A stretch of DNA of 64,000 nucleotides from Carnegiea gigantea (Eukaryota > Streptophyta > Magnoliopsida > Caryophyllales > Cactaceae). Made by a program: the position numbers and the translations under genes. The notes under the pieces are model-generated. The model was not told the origin of the DNA. It did not search any database and saw nothing but the letters and a program-made list of their open reading frames with translations. Shown here in pieces: positions 10,242 through 23,194 of this stretch; position 1 is the first letter of the stretch, and each line of letters starts with the position of its first letter. The stretch covers positions 1,367,501 through 1,431,500 of the forward strand of contig JAKOGI010000052.1 of NCBI GenBank assembly GCA_029747015.1, in the 5' to 3' direction.

Positions 10242-13200
10242 ATGGAAACCCAAGACTTGAGGCTATTAGTCTGGAATACGTAGGGAGCAGGTAGTCAGGA
10301 GTTTCTGAATACACTTAAGGAGCACGTTAGAATGCAACGACCCCAGATTGTTGTATTGTTAGAAACACATATCAGCGGAGTTAGAGCCGAGGATGTATGC
10401 AGAAGGATTGGCTTCGGCGGTCAATACCGTGTAGATGCGCGAGGCTTTCAAGGAGGCATCTGGGTCTTGTGGCTAGACCACCAGGTACACCTGAACCTCA
10501 TTGAAGCACATGATCAATTTGTTACTGTTGAAGTGAAGGGCGATGGTAATAGGGGTTAGCTGTTCACAGCAGTCTATGCTAGCCCTCATTCCTCCAAGAG
10601 AGATGAACTATGGGGAATTTTGGAGATGAGAGCCTCAGCAATGAACCGCCCTTGGTTGTTGGCCGGTGACTTTAATGAAACAAGTTCCTTGGACGAGAGG
10701 GACCATGGAGGATCCGACATGGCAAGACGTTGTGTCAAGTTCAATAATTGGATTGAAAATAACGCTTTACTCGATATTGGATTTACGGGGCCCAAGTTTA
10801 CCTAGGTTAGGGGACGCACCCCTAGTACCCGAAAGAGTGCACGCCTAGACCGAGCATTATGCAATATGGCTTGGAGACGTAAATTCCAGGAAGGAGGCGT
10901 GAAACACTTAGTTCGGCATCAATCAGACCATGCACCCATTCTCATATCTATACAGGGCTTCACGCCGAGGGTGACAGGGTCGAAGCCGTTCAGATTCCAG
11001 GCAACTTGGATGTTGCATTCGGAGTTTGATACACTGATAAGTCAGACATGGAGGACGAAGACTCCAATGCATATAGCACTTGATGCTCTGGTTGGAACAA
11101 AGAAATCTTTGGGAACCTGTTTCGCAAGAAAAGGAAAATATGGAGCCGTATTGAAGGAATTCAGCGCCGACTGGAAGAAGGAGGGCCTCGATACTTGGTG
11201 AAGTTAGAAACGAAGCTTCGTTACCAACTCGATGAAGTCCTGCACCAAATCGAGTTATTCTGGTTTCAGAAATCCCGAACACGCTTTTTCCATCTTAGTA
11301 CTATTGTTAGAAGAAGAATAAATAGAATAGAAGGTCTTCAAAATTGTGAAGGAGATTGGGTCACAGAACTGACGGAGTTGAAGAGACTGGTAGTCAATTT
11401 TTACAAGGCTCTGTACACCGAGAGTAACACTATGATGCAGGTGGACGAGTTTTTGGAGCATCGTTTCCCAAACCTGACACCCGAATAGGTGAATGCTATT
11501 GGGAAACCTTTTGCTCCCAGTGAGGTGTGGAAAGCCCTCAAAGGCATGAACCCTTACAAGGCGCCAGGGCCGGATGGTTTTCAAGCCGTCTTCTTCCAGC
11601 GTTATTGGGGAGTGGTAGGAGAGGACATACGCCAGACTGTCCTGGGAATCCTTAACAGACAAGAAAGGCCAGCAACGCTTAATCATACTTTCCTTACGCT
11701 TATACTGAAGGTAGACCATCCCCAATCCGTTACGCAGTTCAGACCTATTGGGCTTTGTAATGTGATTTATAAGGCGATCACCAAGACCATAGTGGAGCGT
11801 TTGAAGGAGATTCTGCCAAGTGTCATAGAACCTACCCAGGCTAGCCTTGTACCAAAGCGCCAAATTACAGACAATATAATAATAATGTAAGAGATCCTGC
11901 ACACGATGAGGCACAAGCAAGGGATCAAGGGATACATGGCGATAAAGATAGATTTTGAAAAGGCTTATGACCGTATCAATTGGAACTTTGTGAGGGACAC
12001 CTTACAACGGATGCAACTCCCCATGCCGCTCATAGAAGTGATCTACGGCTGCATCACAACATGCTCAATGTGTGACGGGGTACCTACGGAGACATTCAAG
12101 CCCACACGGGGAATTCGACAAGGAGATCCTCTCTCACCCTATATCTTTGTGATGTGTATGGAGTAGCTCATGTGATCGAGTCTGCAGTTTCCCAGGAAAG
12201 ATGGAAGCCAGTAACTGCGAGTCGCGGGGGCCCCCCTATCTCATATCTAATGTTTGCCGATGACTTGGTCTTATTCGGCGAGGCCTCGATGGAGCAAGCT
12301 CAAGTGATTAAAGAGTGCCTTGATAGATTCTGTCCCGCTTCGGGACAGAAAGTTAATCACGGTAAGTCAAGAATCATGTTCTCTCATAACATGCCTGATT
12401 CGGAGGTGCAGCGTATTAGTGAATTGGTTGGTATTCCAACTACGGACGATCTGGGCATGTACTTAGGAGTACCCACTCTATCAAGAAAAGTGACCAAGTT
12501 CACGTTTCAACATGTGATTGACAGAGTGAGCAAACGGTTGACGGGATGGAGGACTAAATGCCTATCTTTAGCAGGTAAGATAACGCTCATCAAGTCTACC
12601 CTCATGGCCATCCCAACCTATACCATGCAAACGTGTGGGCTCCCAAGAGCGGTCTGTGATGACCTTGATAGGAAGATGCGACGGTTTTTATGGGCAGGAA
12701 GCAGCACGGACCGCAAGCCACACTTGGTTGCATGGGCTACAGTGACAAGCCCGATGACACATGGTGGCTTGGGGTTAAGAGCGATGAGGGTTCTGAACTC
12801 GGCTTCTATGGCAAAAATAGGATGGCGTATGATTCACGAGCCGGATGCGCTATGGGCCTGAGTCTTGCGGCATAAATATTGTAGAGGCAATTTCGAACTT
12901 GAAAGCCCTAGAAATTACCAAAACCCCTCAAACTTGTGGAAGGGAGTATGGGAAAACAGAGTACTTCTTCAACAAGGGTTGCGTCATGCCGTGGGCGATG
13001 GTCAGCACACACGGTTCTGGTCCCACAAATGGGCTACGAGCAAGCCTTTAATGGAGATGACAATACAACCGGTTCCTATTATAGACCAAATGAGAAAGGT
13101 CGCTGACTACTGGCAAGCAGACACGGGATGGAGGTTGAGTGATCTGGTGCCTCTACTGCCACAGGAGGCCCTTAACCAGATTGCAGCAATCCACCTCTGT

Positions 13201-14328
13201 TCGAGTATGGAAATTAACGATAAGTTATTTTGGGGAGGAACACTCTCGAGGAGCTTCACTATTCAATCAGCCATCAATATCCTATGTGGGGCCGAGCCAC
13301 CATCTAACCAAGGGATATGGAAAACTATTCGGAAGGTGCAGGCACCTCAGAGAATGAAAGCGTTGTTATGGCTCTTAAATCATGGAGCATTAATGACGAA
13401 TGAGAAGAGAGCCAGAAGGGGTTTATCAATCAACCCAAATTGCATGGTATGTGCTAACGTACCAGAGAGTCTAGATCACATCTTCCGGTCTTGTTCTGAA
13501 GCAAGAGGTATCTGGAATTATTTTGAGCAGGCTGGCGAGGGTATCCATGACCCAACTCTGACGATTCCGAGTGGATCCATCGCAATGTAACTATGACTGG
13601 ACGCAACTCTGAATGGCCCATTAAATTCGTGCCCATAGTATGGTGGCTGTGGAGATGGCGAAATGAATGTTGCTTTGGCAGAACCTTGAACATCCCCTCG
13701 GACAAACTTAGGTTCCTGTTTGAAAGATTTCAGGAATGTATAAAGGCTATCTCATTGGAATCAAAGTGGCTGAGCACAGCAAACAACACAAGAAGGGAGG
13801 TTATGGTTGGATGGGAGCGCCCCCCCAGCGGAATGCGTGGCGTTGAACACGGATGGCGCTTCGAAGAAGAACCCAGGTCCGGCGGATGGGGGTGGCGTCT
13901 TTCGTGGTTGGGGAGCTGAGTGGCTGGGGGGCTTTGCAGAGAGGATGGGAGTTTGTTCATCGGTGAGGGCGGAATTACGAGCAATCTTATGCGGCCTAAG
14001 GTTAGCACGAGTGAAAGGCTACAGAAAGTTGATAGTCTGGGTGGACTCCTTAATTGTTGTGGGGATGTTGAACGACAACATGGTATGTAGCGCGCGACAT
14101 AACGCTTTGGTTTAGCAATGTAGGCAAATATTACAGCTACCGGACTGGGAAGTAAAGGTAAATCATTGCTTTCGGGAGACAAATCAAGTGGCTGATGCCT
14201 TGGCCAATCTAGGAATTGGACTCAACTATGAGTTTATGTATTTCAATGAACCTCCAAGTGAGGTTTCGTTTTCCTTGTATGCGGACCGAGTTGGGGCCAA
14301 ATACCCCAGGCTCATTATGGATCAATAA
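10242..14328 (+). pseudogene. LINE ORF2 (endonuclease, reverse transcriptase, RNase H), degenerate
   Basis: ORF2 likely starts at the ATG at 10242; a TAG soon follows in the WN-x-GAGS motif. Domains in order: APE endonuclease (LLETHISG, LLAGDFNET, ARLDRALCN, SDHAPI); reverse transcriptase 11489-12300 (KAPGPDGF, KIDFEKAYDRINW, TRGIRQGDPLSP, FADDLVLF); zf-RVT near 13320-13500; RNase H 13830-14230 (NTDGASKKNPGP, RAELRAI, WVDS, NQVADALANL). In-frame stops occur at 10557, 10803, 11486, 11888, 12862 and 14113, among others. Frame shifts occur near 11195, 12150, 13590 and 13810. The FADD catalytic motif is intact but no full protein can be made. The RNase H marks a plant L1 subgroup known to carry this domain. 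Confidence 0.9.
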
Positions 14329-14374
14329 TTGAATGTCGGGGTTTAGTCCCCTCTTCTGCACCCAAAAAAAAAAA

Positions 14375-14389
14375 AATAGTAAAATATGT
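14375..14389. repeat. LINE target-site duplication, 3' copy
   Basis: This is an exact copy of the 15-bp site at 8097-8111. It overlaps the last A residues of the LINE tail and is followed by TATAA, as on the 5' side. Confidence 0.8.
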
Positions 14390-15219
14390 TATAACTTATA
14401 AATTAAGTAAAATTAACCTTTCATCTGTAATCTTTTACCTGGTTAGATAGGGTTTTATTCAATTAAGGTGTTATTTTTAAGTGTCAGTGTAAACCAAAAC
14501 TATTAATGCGCATTTTTATGGAATGAGACAGTAAGTATTATCTATTATATTTAATGCGGATTCTCATAGCATTTAATGTTTAACAAGTTTTTTTTTGGGT
14601 TATTTTTTCTTTTGTAGGTAGAGGTGTTACTATTGATTTTCTATTTATAATTCGATGATGACGCAACCTAATAAAAAAGAAAGTATGAGAAGGCGCGGAG
14701 AGATATTTGTTGATTGTTAGTACATTAATACTATTTCGAAACAATGAACTTGACTGGCAAAAAAATTGCGATAGAAAAACTCATCTTCTTATTATACCAG
14801 TAATAATTCAACTACAGTAAAATGTAGAATCTAAGACTTACAAAAAAGAAAAAAAGAACTTGATCAATTAAAAAAAAAAAAAACTTAAAAGTCAATCAAA
14901 GAACGCCAGCTCTTGAAAAGAGTGCAATGAATATACTCCTCTATTTCAGCAAGAACAATTTTGACCAATAGAAATATTGCCACCTGCCAAAAAAAATAAG
15001 ACTTTTCTTGTTTTGGAGCATTTAATACATTTCAACTGCAAAACTAAAACCCTACTTTCATTGTTTATTTAAAAAAAAAAAGGAAAGAAAAGACAGACGG
15101 GCAAAACCGATTCGGGTGAATTAAAGGAAAGGATGACCCTACTTAGCAACTCTAACTGATTCCATGTACGTGATGTTTGTTAATTGGATGATAGGCCAAA
15201 ATCAAAACAACTTCCAACA

Positions 15220-15400
15220 AAAATGACAACAATTTTCAGTGTCAGTTTTGCTTACACAGTATCTAGAAAGATTCAGATATAAGCGATCTTATCTTTACAG
15301 ATATTACTACTTATAAAAATGTCGGTTCCAATAAGCTCACAAAAAGATTTGAGAAAACCATTTTAGAGTTTAAAACGATTTGTGGGAAATTGTTGATAAA
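15220..15400 (-). repeat. RTE LINE 3' end remnant
   Basis: CAA-rich sequence runs into TTCAGTGTCAGTTTTGCTTAC, then GATTCAGATATAAGCG. It ends with GATTTGAGAAAACCATTTTA. The same order occurs at 50185-50345 and 30793-30930. It is diverged, with no TSD seen. Confidence 0.5.
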
Positions 15401-16539
15401 AAAAAAAATTGTGGGAAATTTTTTAAAAAAAGAAACATAATTCACTCCATCGTTGAAGCCGCCCCATCAAAGACTAGGAATGGGTAGCTAAACCATTTTG
15501 TAAAGTGCACTAGAAATTCCAATATGTCAAATACTAAAGTGGAGTCATTTAAAAATATTAGAAATATAAAATTATATATAAAATTTTGAACAATAAATTG
15601 AGAAATTGGTTTATAAATTTATCTTTCTATGAATGTTAGTTTAGTCTCCAAAGAAACAATAAGTGAGCCAAAAGAGCTCCAGTTTTTGTCTTTATTATTT
15701 TTGGATTTTATGTTATTTTACTCCGTCAAACGATAATTTTAAAAAAAGTTTAGTCGAAAGCTGTAAGCTCCTGTAAAAGTTTAATCCATTTAAGCTATAA
15801 AATAATACATGTAAAACATTATTGATATATACTAAAATAGTTAACGTTTTCAAACTTTCTTTTGATTTAATTAACGATTTAAGAATTAATCGAATAATTA
15901 ATTCTAATTTATTTTTTGATTTTGAATTCTGCATTTCACTAAAGTCGAGTTACTGTTTATCCAATAATGGGGAGAGCTTTCCCATTATAAAATTTCTCTA
16001 TTGATAAAATTTAAATTCAAAGCCATATTAAGGGAGAATAAATATCAAACCATTTAAACCAATTTAAGTTCAGATTAATTTCAACTTTCCGAATTAAACT
16101 AAACTGATTTTATATTTTTTTTTGTTTAGAACGGCCTTGACTGCCAAGGGTAATTGAAAATGACTTGAGTTGGTGGGTGGTAAGTGCTCCCATATGATTG
16201 AATATTGACTAAGATTTACGGAAAGTAAAAATAATGTGGACATTATTTATAGACTTCCCTTGGTTGTAATTGCTATCACACTTTAGTTCAGAGCCGTATA
16301 AATAGGCAGTTATACCAAACACGAAGTGACAACTGATTATGTATCACTGTGCCAGCTTGTCCTCTCATGCGCAAACTGCAGATGCTGTTTTTTTTTTTTT
16401 TTTTGGGGATTTTACAGCAATTAAAAATTTGTAATGGTCCTGCCTGCTCTTGCAACTAAAGCGGTGCATGCTCGTAGTCCATGTCGTTAGGATAATTATT
16501 ACGCCACAAAAATTACTGTTAGATCTGATAAATGGATCA

Positions 16540-16835
16540 TTCTGTTCGAATGTAGATCGAGTTAAGTTTGGATTGGATCACATTTCGAATTAAGTGACAT
16601 TTTGGGTTAGTTCGGTTTGGATCGAGTGAACTTCGGTTCTAGTCGACTTCGGGTCAATCGATTTTTGATCAAATACATTTGTCATGTAAAAATAAGTAAC
16701 TTTTTTGAAAATTTCGGATCGGATATGAATCGAGTTAATTTGGGTTTTGGGTCCATTTTTGGGTGAGTCTATTTCGAATGTCGGGTCGGGTTTGCGTCCG
16801 GATCGTTTGGTTCAGGTTTCAGGTTTTAAGTCAGT
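16540..16835. repeat. Degenerate TCGGGT-rich repeat (possible hAT-like)
   Basis: Repeated GGTTCGGGT, ATCGAGTTAA and TTTCGGATCGG motifs resemble the interiors of the hAT-like elements at 32609 and 52510. Clean inverted ends and a TSD were not found. Confidence 0.35.
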
Positions 16836-18420
16836 TTTTATGAGGTATAATTACTATTATATTCATGGACTGCAGTAGTATTAATTATGGGGTGATTAAA
16901 ACGAAAAGACAAGTGGATAATGTGACAAACTTATCTAATGTATGGAAGACTATTAGCTATGTATGGAATAATATTGCTTTACACGGCTTGTAAAGTGAGA
17001 TTCGGACTTGTTCGATCATTTTTGTGATAGGGAGGGATAAATTTATCGTTTATAACTCCTTACAGTGTCTTACAATATCTTATATCTACTTTACAAATAC
17101 CTTATAACTGCCTTATAGTTTTCCACAATTTCTTACATTTTCTTATAATTTTTTATATATTCTTATGGTTTACAACTACTCTTTATCGCGAAAAAAAATA
17201 GAACCAAAGCATCTCAAGAGGCTAACAAACTATTTAATAACACCCACTCACTCCTAATATCTCCTAACCACTGTTAAATGCTTTTAATTGATAACCGCTA
17301 GATCTAACTACTTTTAATAACTTTTAACTGTTTCTAGATGCTAGTAACTGTTCCTATTTGCCGCTAACTGCTGATAACAGTTGACTATGTTTACATTCAA
17401 TAGGTTCAAATGCATAATTTTAGGGTCAAACAACCTCTAATGACTGCTGATCTCCCCTACTTGTTAATCGCAAATATGAACTGTTACTAACTATTCAACC
17501 ATTAGTTGCTTTTTTTGGTCGCTGAAATCAACAAGACCGATGTCCCCTAGCAGCTTGATGCCGGACTTTTTAAGTCAGATGTGAGCATATTTTTATCTTC
17601 TCTTATCCGGCCTCTTTCATAATCTAACTATTTCGTTCTTATAATCCTAGAATCTCGTTTACGTGACATAATTTTATTCAAAATAGCTTGAACATAGTTT
17701 ACAACTTTACAAGTCAAAGATTTTCACATTAGATCAGTAATAACAAAAATAATGTCAACAAATTAATTCAACCAAGTTATATATATAGGTCTATGTTCAT
17801 CAATCAATGTGCTTCTTTTCTTGTCTTTTTGATAGGGTGGGCAACCAAAACTAGGACTTTGGCAACCCTATTGCCAAGATGTACATTAACTACATGAAAA
17901 GTCGTGTACTTAGAAAACAACTCCATGTTGTTAATGTATCAGGAAATGACCTTTGATGTGGGCAGACTAGCTGTTGCTTTCGTGACATAACTCGCATCAC
18001 GAGTGACACCTAGAAAACTACTACATGCAACGTAGTACCTTATGATTAATTCACACAAGGTGGGCGACATATTACATAATACATAACTTTGAAACTAGCT
18101 CGACAGTATTATGGTTCAAAACACACATGCGTAGAGGGGAAGTAATTAAGTATACAATTTTGAAGATTCAGGTGTTATCATGCTCTTCTAGATAGGATAG
18201 TGTATGACTCAATTGATATGCATGCAAATTTTTCCGATCAAATTCAATTGGATTTCGATTCGAGTTGAGTTTAACGAAATGAAAAATAAAAAAAGATGAA
18301 AGAAAGGGGAGGAAAGAATCGATCGAAAGGGATCATTGAATTAAAGAATCTGAATGTTTGGAAATCAACTTTCTGAAGAGTTATGAAAATAATTAATCAT
18401 TGTCAAAGTTATACTATGGA

Positions 18421-18754
18421 GGTGCTTCGTAAACAGTTTTTTGAAAAGCATTTTAAGAGTTTTTGGACCAAAATTGGTTATTTGACTTAGTCATAAAGCT
18501 AAATTAGGTGTTTGGTAGAATAGTCTTTTTGGAATGGCTTTTTGGATCCAAAACGCTAGTTTGAAAAAACCTAATTTGATGAATTTTTTTTGAAGAATTA
18601 GCTTTTTGTCTCACAACTTTGTTAGAAACATCTAATATCACCAAACAATTTTTTTACAAATAATTAATCCAAATAGCTAATACAAACAGCTAACAATTAA
18701 TGTAAATAGCTAACAGCTAACAGCGAATGACTAACAGTTGTTTGTCAAACATGA
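18421..18754. mobile_element. MITE-like element (family shared with 46795)
   Basis: The left end GGTGCTTCGTAAACAGTTTT and the right end TTGTTTGTCAAACATGAC are imperfect inverted copies. The interior has TTTTTGGACCAAAATTGG and a right-hand run of AACAGCTAACAGC. The element at 46795-47155 has the same order. The TSD is uncertain. Confidence 0.5.
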
Positions 18755-19807
18755 CTCATATATAAAAGCCTTATTAGCCAGTCAAATACTACCCGACTTT
18801 ATGTGTTTTATGAGTTTTTTTTTTTAATGAGTTTTTTTTCAACCTCAACATATTTGAAAGACGATCAAATAAATAACCATTTCTGGAAATCACAAGGAAA
18901 AAATGATAACGAAATTTGAAGTTATAATAATTAATCATTTTTGCAAGATAGGAGGCGTGGTTGTCAATAAAAAAATGGAATGAACTCTTAAACAATACAT
19001 TTGAACTTGATTAGGGCATGTTTGTCTTACCGGCGTCAAACTACCTATCAGTGTCTATCACTCCGTACATTTCTTTATGGCGCTCGCAGCTCAAAAAATT
19101 TCATCACTTTCCTGCCTTACCAGCTTTAAGTGTACAAATTTTATTAACTATGCAGACATAAGACATAACCAGGGAATATTCTTTTTTTCGATTATTACTT
19201 CGCCAATAGGCTAAAGATGAACTACAATAACAAATCAACAAGAAACAAAAATACGACAATTCATGAATAATAAACACCGCCTACACAACCGGCTATACAT
19301 TGCCACCTTTCAGGAGTAATAGTTGATTACTGGCTATTAATCAAATCTTGATTAACCCCCACCATACTTTCCTGGCCTCAATCAAGTGTCGCGAGAAAAT
19401 GACTCGGGGAATGTTCTTATTAGACAAAACGAAGATTATTCATCTTTTAATTTAAAGATTAGGGATTGTAATCCACCACTTGCAAATAGAAGCGGACACA
19501 TATTGATTACGACCATATTATTGGTGTGATATAGTTATGGAAATTTTTGGCTTTGGATAATTAGTTGATCAAATATTAAATTAGGGGACACCTAAATGCC
19601 TGTGAAATATGTACGGTGGTCCAAGAGATACAAAGAAGATTGAATTCTCAATTTGAAAGTTAGTAAAACCTTCGTACAATATCTAAACACCAAAAAGTTA
19701 ATCGATAACCCTCCCCCCAGCATGGACGGAGATATTAAGGTGCAAGGGGTGTCAATTGACACTCCACTTTTTTGGTGGGAAAAAAAATAAATATAGGATA
19801 TTCTAGA

Positions 19808-19890
19808 GCTGGCTGGTAGAATGGTTGGGCAGTCTTTGCGCTTTGTTCGTGTATTGAAGGTTGCATGTTCAATTGCTAAATGCCTCGCTT
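19808..19890 (+). repeat. SINE- or tRNA-like Pol III box remnant
   Basis: GGCTGGTAGAATGGTTGGGC resembles an A box. About 45 bp later, GGTTGCATGTTCAATTGC resembles a degenerate B box. No acceptor-stem pairing was found, so it is not a tRNA gene. The body boundaries and TSD are not resolved. Confidence 0.3.
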
Positions 19891-19997
19891 TGTGTGTGTG
19901 TGTGTTTTTTAATTTTCGCCACTTCACCTAAATTTTTTACCTTGATATATACCCACACTCTTACTACCCCTCTTTCTCTCTCAATTCTACCCAGTTG

Positions 19998-19998
<1 letters not shown>

Positions 19999-20031
<33 letters not shown>
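19999..20031. repeat. CT microsatellite
   Basis: About 16 uninterrupted CT units. Confidence 0.95.
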
Positions 20032-20033
<2 letters not shown>

Positions 20034-21675
20034 GCTTGCCCAGTTGCCCTCGCCGCCACTAATGGCCACAGGATGGCCGTTGCCCGCCTTTGCAGTCTGC
20101 TCGCCGCCTCTAATCCCCTAATTCAAATTTGAGGTAAATTTGAAAATTCTCAAATTTTGTTTTTAATTTTATTATTTTATAAATAATTATGTTTACTTTA
20201 CTAATTTTACTTAGATTCATGTTAAAAAATCGATTAATTTAGTGATTTACTCATGATTCATGAATTGAAAATGAGGATTTTTACCTAACTGTTTTTTTAG
20301 TTGAACATTTAAAATTTGGCTAATTGATTTATTATTGCTTACTTGTTTATGGTTAATTTACTATTAAAATTTATACTATGTATATTATTAATTTCTACAC
20401 CTCCTGCTTTGAATCATGTCTCCACCCTACCCCCTAGGCTAAATTTTGTTTGAAAACTACTTCATGAGTACACACCATACAGTATAATAGCCTCACAAGA
20501 AAAAAAACCATCCTATTGGCCTACAAAAGTTAGTTGAAAAAATTATTTAAAATTCCTCCGAAATTTTCAAAATAGGCATCTGTAAAATTTTGTGTAGCAC
20601 TATTAAATTTTAAAAAAGGCATCTATAGATTAGATCGAAACCAACACAGGTTGGTTTAAGTTGTTTGACACTGGTTTTTGTTAAACGAAACATCGCTCTT
20701 GAATCTTATGAATGCAGAAAATTTGTTATGAAAGATCTCCAGTCCTTATTGAACCAATAGTAATTCGACTCTAATAAAAATCAAGGATTTCAAAAAAATA
20801 AAATAGGACCTGACCTTGTCATTAAAAGAGTCTTATGCACATCGAGTCACTCGTGTTTTCAGGCTTCTTTTTCAGCTGTCTGATTGTCTTCAACTACATT
20901 ATGCTCTTGTTCTTCACTTTTCAGTCCTTCCTTCCATGCTCAACTCACAACACCAGCCACTTAGTATGGGCCCGCTCACTAATATTGAATAATTCACGCC
21001 GAGCCAAATACCCAGGGCTAATGAAACTATTGTAGAAGTCACTCAGTTGCTCTCGTAGAATTTATCAGACTTGTTATTAGAAATTTAAGATCAATAAGTA
21101 CATCGATTTTTGGGCTTACCAATATAGATTGGTTCAAGTGATTTGACACTGGTACCTCTTAAATAAGGTCTCGAATTTGAGTTTTGTGAATAGAGAAAAT
21201 CTATAATGGGAGAGTTCTACTCCTTCTTAAGCCGACATTGATTCCACTCCAATGAAATGGAGGCTCTAAAACCCCCCAAAAAAAAAAAAAAATATCGGTT
21301 TTTGGGCTTGCTTTAGACGTTTATTTTTTGTTCTTCCTTTGCGCATATTTTATTTAAAAAACTACTTGTCACAAAATATGTAGTTACTGAGGACCATTTG
21401 TGAATTCACCGCCATATCTCAAGGAAAAATTTTCGAATGAATAAATTCTCACTTATTTTTGGAGACTCTATAGTTGGCAAACACGACTTTTATGAACTTA
21501 ATTAGTTATTCATGACTTAGGCCTTTATTAAGCCTGGTCTCACTCTACATGTCTCCTTCTTTCTCGTGTCCACAAGTATCCCTATCTTGTTACTTGACCT
21601 AGTAGTAGTGATGAAAAAGATATTTGACAGTGAATGCTAAATTTATAAATAGGAAATGTGAAGAATTGTGTATAA

Positions 21676-22072
21676 TGGCCATGTTCGGCAATAATATTTT
21701 GAGTAATGTTTAGTGTTTTGACCTAGTCAATCCATTAATCGCTTAATTTTTAGTGTTTGATAACTTAGTGTTTTGACTAGCATTTCAAGTAACGTTTAGC
21801 GTTTTAAGCAATGTTTCTAAAAAGCTAACATTATTAGCTTTTAGTATTTATAAGTAGCGTTTCATATTTTTTGACGAAAAAATATCACTTGAAAATTTTA
21901 TATTTGGATATTATCTATATCCTTTAACATCAATTTATATTAATCAGCTAACCCAACAGCTCAATTTACCGAACACATTTATTTCAACAGCGCATTTAAA
22001 CAGCTATCTGCTAACAGCTAAATTAGAAATGCTATCAGCTACCTAAACAACTAATTTTGCCAAACATGGCCA
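21676..22072. mobile_element. MITE with 16-bp inverted ends
   Basis: TGGCCATGTTCGGCAA at 21676-21691 matches the inverse of TTGCCAAACATGGCCA at 22057-22072 in 15 of 16 positions. The interior repeats GTTTAGTGTTTTGAC and ends in AACAGCTAA-type runs. A reverse-oriented relative lies at about 40190-40575. No coding capacity. Confidence 0.65.
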
Positions 22073-22371
22073 ACGTTGATAAATGTTGATGAGTATAACT
22101 AGTGTTGATTAGTACTTATCCAAAGCCTATGTCATGCTCCTAAGAGTATATATTTCTACAAGTCACGTCAGCGGCACAAATTAAAATTGTCTATATGATA
22201 AATACACATTGGAAAAATGTATATACATGGCAAGTGAGAGTACACACTCTTAGGTGTATGATACATATTACCGTACTTACCAATGTCGAATACTAATAAT
22301 AAATACTTATAATAAATTGAAAAGAGCATGCCTTAAATATTGTTTCCTTTTGTCTTATTTCTTTTAGAAGT

Positions 22372-22373
<2 letters not shown>

Positions 22374-22410
<37 letters not shown>

Positions 22411-22421
22411 TATATATATAT

Positions 22422-22455
<34 letters not shown>
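22374..22455. repeat. TA microsatellite
   Basis: A near-continuous TA run with small breaks near 22405-22425. Confidence 0.9.
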
Positions 22456-22458
<3 letters not shown>

Positions 22459-22776
22459 GATACACACCCCCACTTACATATGTATATATAAAGAGTATTA
22501 AATTTATATAAATCTGTTTGGTTGTTTAGCCTGGTCCAAATCTACAGAAATTTAGAGAAGTGTATGAAACTTTGTAGGGATAAAGATTCGGAATTTGAAA
22601 TATGAAATTTTGGAAAAAAAAAAAAAGTAGTGTATGCAACTTGGATAAATTAAGTTGTGTACATAATATATAATCTCAACTAATAACTTGTAAAACCTAA
22701 ATTTTAGATTGTAATTCATTGCATTGTCTTTTTCTACGTTATAATCTTATAATTGAAGAATACATTTGTCTGATAT

Positions 22777-23034
22777 TGTTGGAGATAGTTAGAAGTAAAC
22801 TAGAAGTTAGTTAAGTTTGTTATAACAGTCCAGCCAACTCAGCACAAGTTGTTAGAGGTTGTTAGGCTTTTCTATTTTCTAGCAAGTACTCTTGTATATA
22901 TGTATTAGCTTCGTACACTCTGAAATTAATTCGATTGCATTCATCAACAATATTCTAGAGAGAGATTCCTCTCCTTTCCTCATGTCTTCTTCTACAGATT
23001 CAGTTCTTCATTCAAGAAACTCTCAAGATTAACG
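22777..23034 (+). repeat. 5' LTR of the copia element
   Basis: 258 bp. It differs from the 3' LTR at 11 positions by direct comparison, including its final base (G rather than the A of the canonical CA end). A TATA-like CTTGTATATATG lies near 22892. Confidence 0.95.
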
Positions 23035-23047
23035 TGGTATCAGAGCC
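23035..23047 (+). other. tRNA-Met primer-binding site
   Basis: TGGTATCAGAGCC immediately follows the 5' LTR. This is the standard priming site of plant copia elements. Confidence 0.92.
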
Positions 23048-23194
23048 TTCAACTCTGAATCTAAAGTTTTCTTTCCTCATTCTTGATAATCAACATCAAG
23101 AGATTACAAATCCTTCTGGCAAGAGTCTCGAATAGATTTGGTATTCCAATTTCTACTGAGATTTTCTATCGTTTATAGTTCTTCTTGTTGCATC

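Larger units (their letters stand above)
8112..14374 (+). mobile_element. L1-type LINE retrotransposon with RNase H, near full length
   Basis: The element has a 5' leader, ORF1 with a DUF4283-like region and zinc knuckle, and ORF2 with endonuclease, reverse transcriptase, zf-RVT and RNase H. It ends in GGGGTTTAGTCCCC, CTTCTGCACCC and a 13-A tail (14364-14376). A 15-bp exact TSD flanks it. It inserted about 340 bp upstream of the MATE start codon in divergent orientation. Many stops and frameshifts mean it is dead. Confidence 0.93.
14395..18400. other. Intergenic AT-rich DNA, no gene
   Basis: No host gene is seen. It holds an RTE tail remnant (about 15220-15400), a TCGGGT-rich degenerate element (about 16540-16835), and imperfect short repeats (about 17050-17400) built from CTTATAACTG- and CTTTTAACTG-like units. 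Confidence 0.5.
18755..21675. other. Intergenic DNA, no gene
   Basis: No supported gene. It holds a tRNA-like box pair (19808-19890), a CT microsatellite (19999-20031), and scattered AT-rich sequence. The small open frames around 19592-20121 follow the microsatellite composition. Confidence 0.45.
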
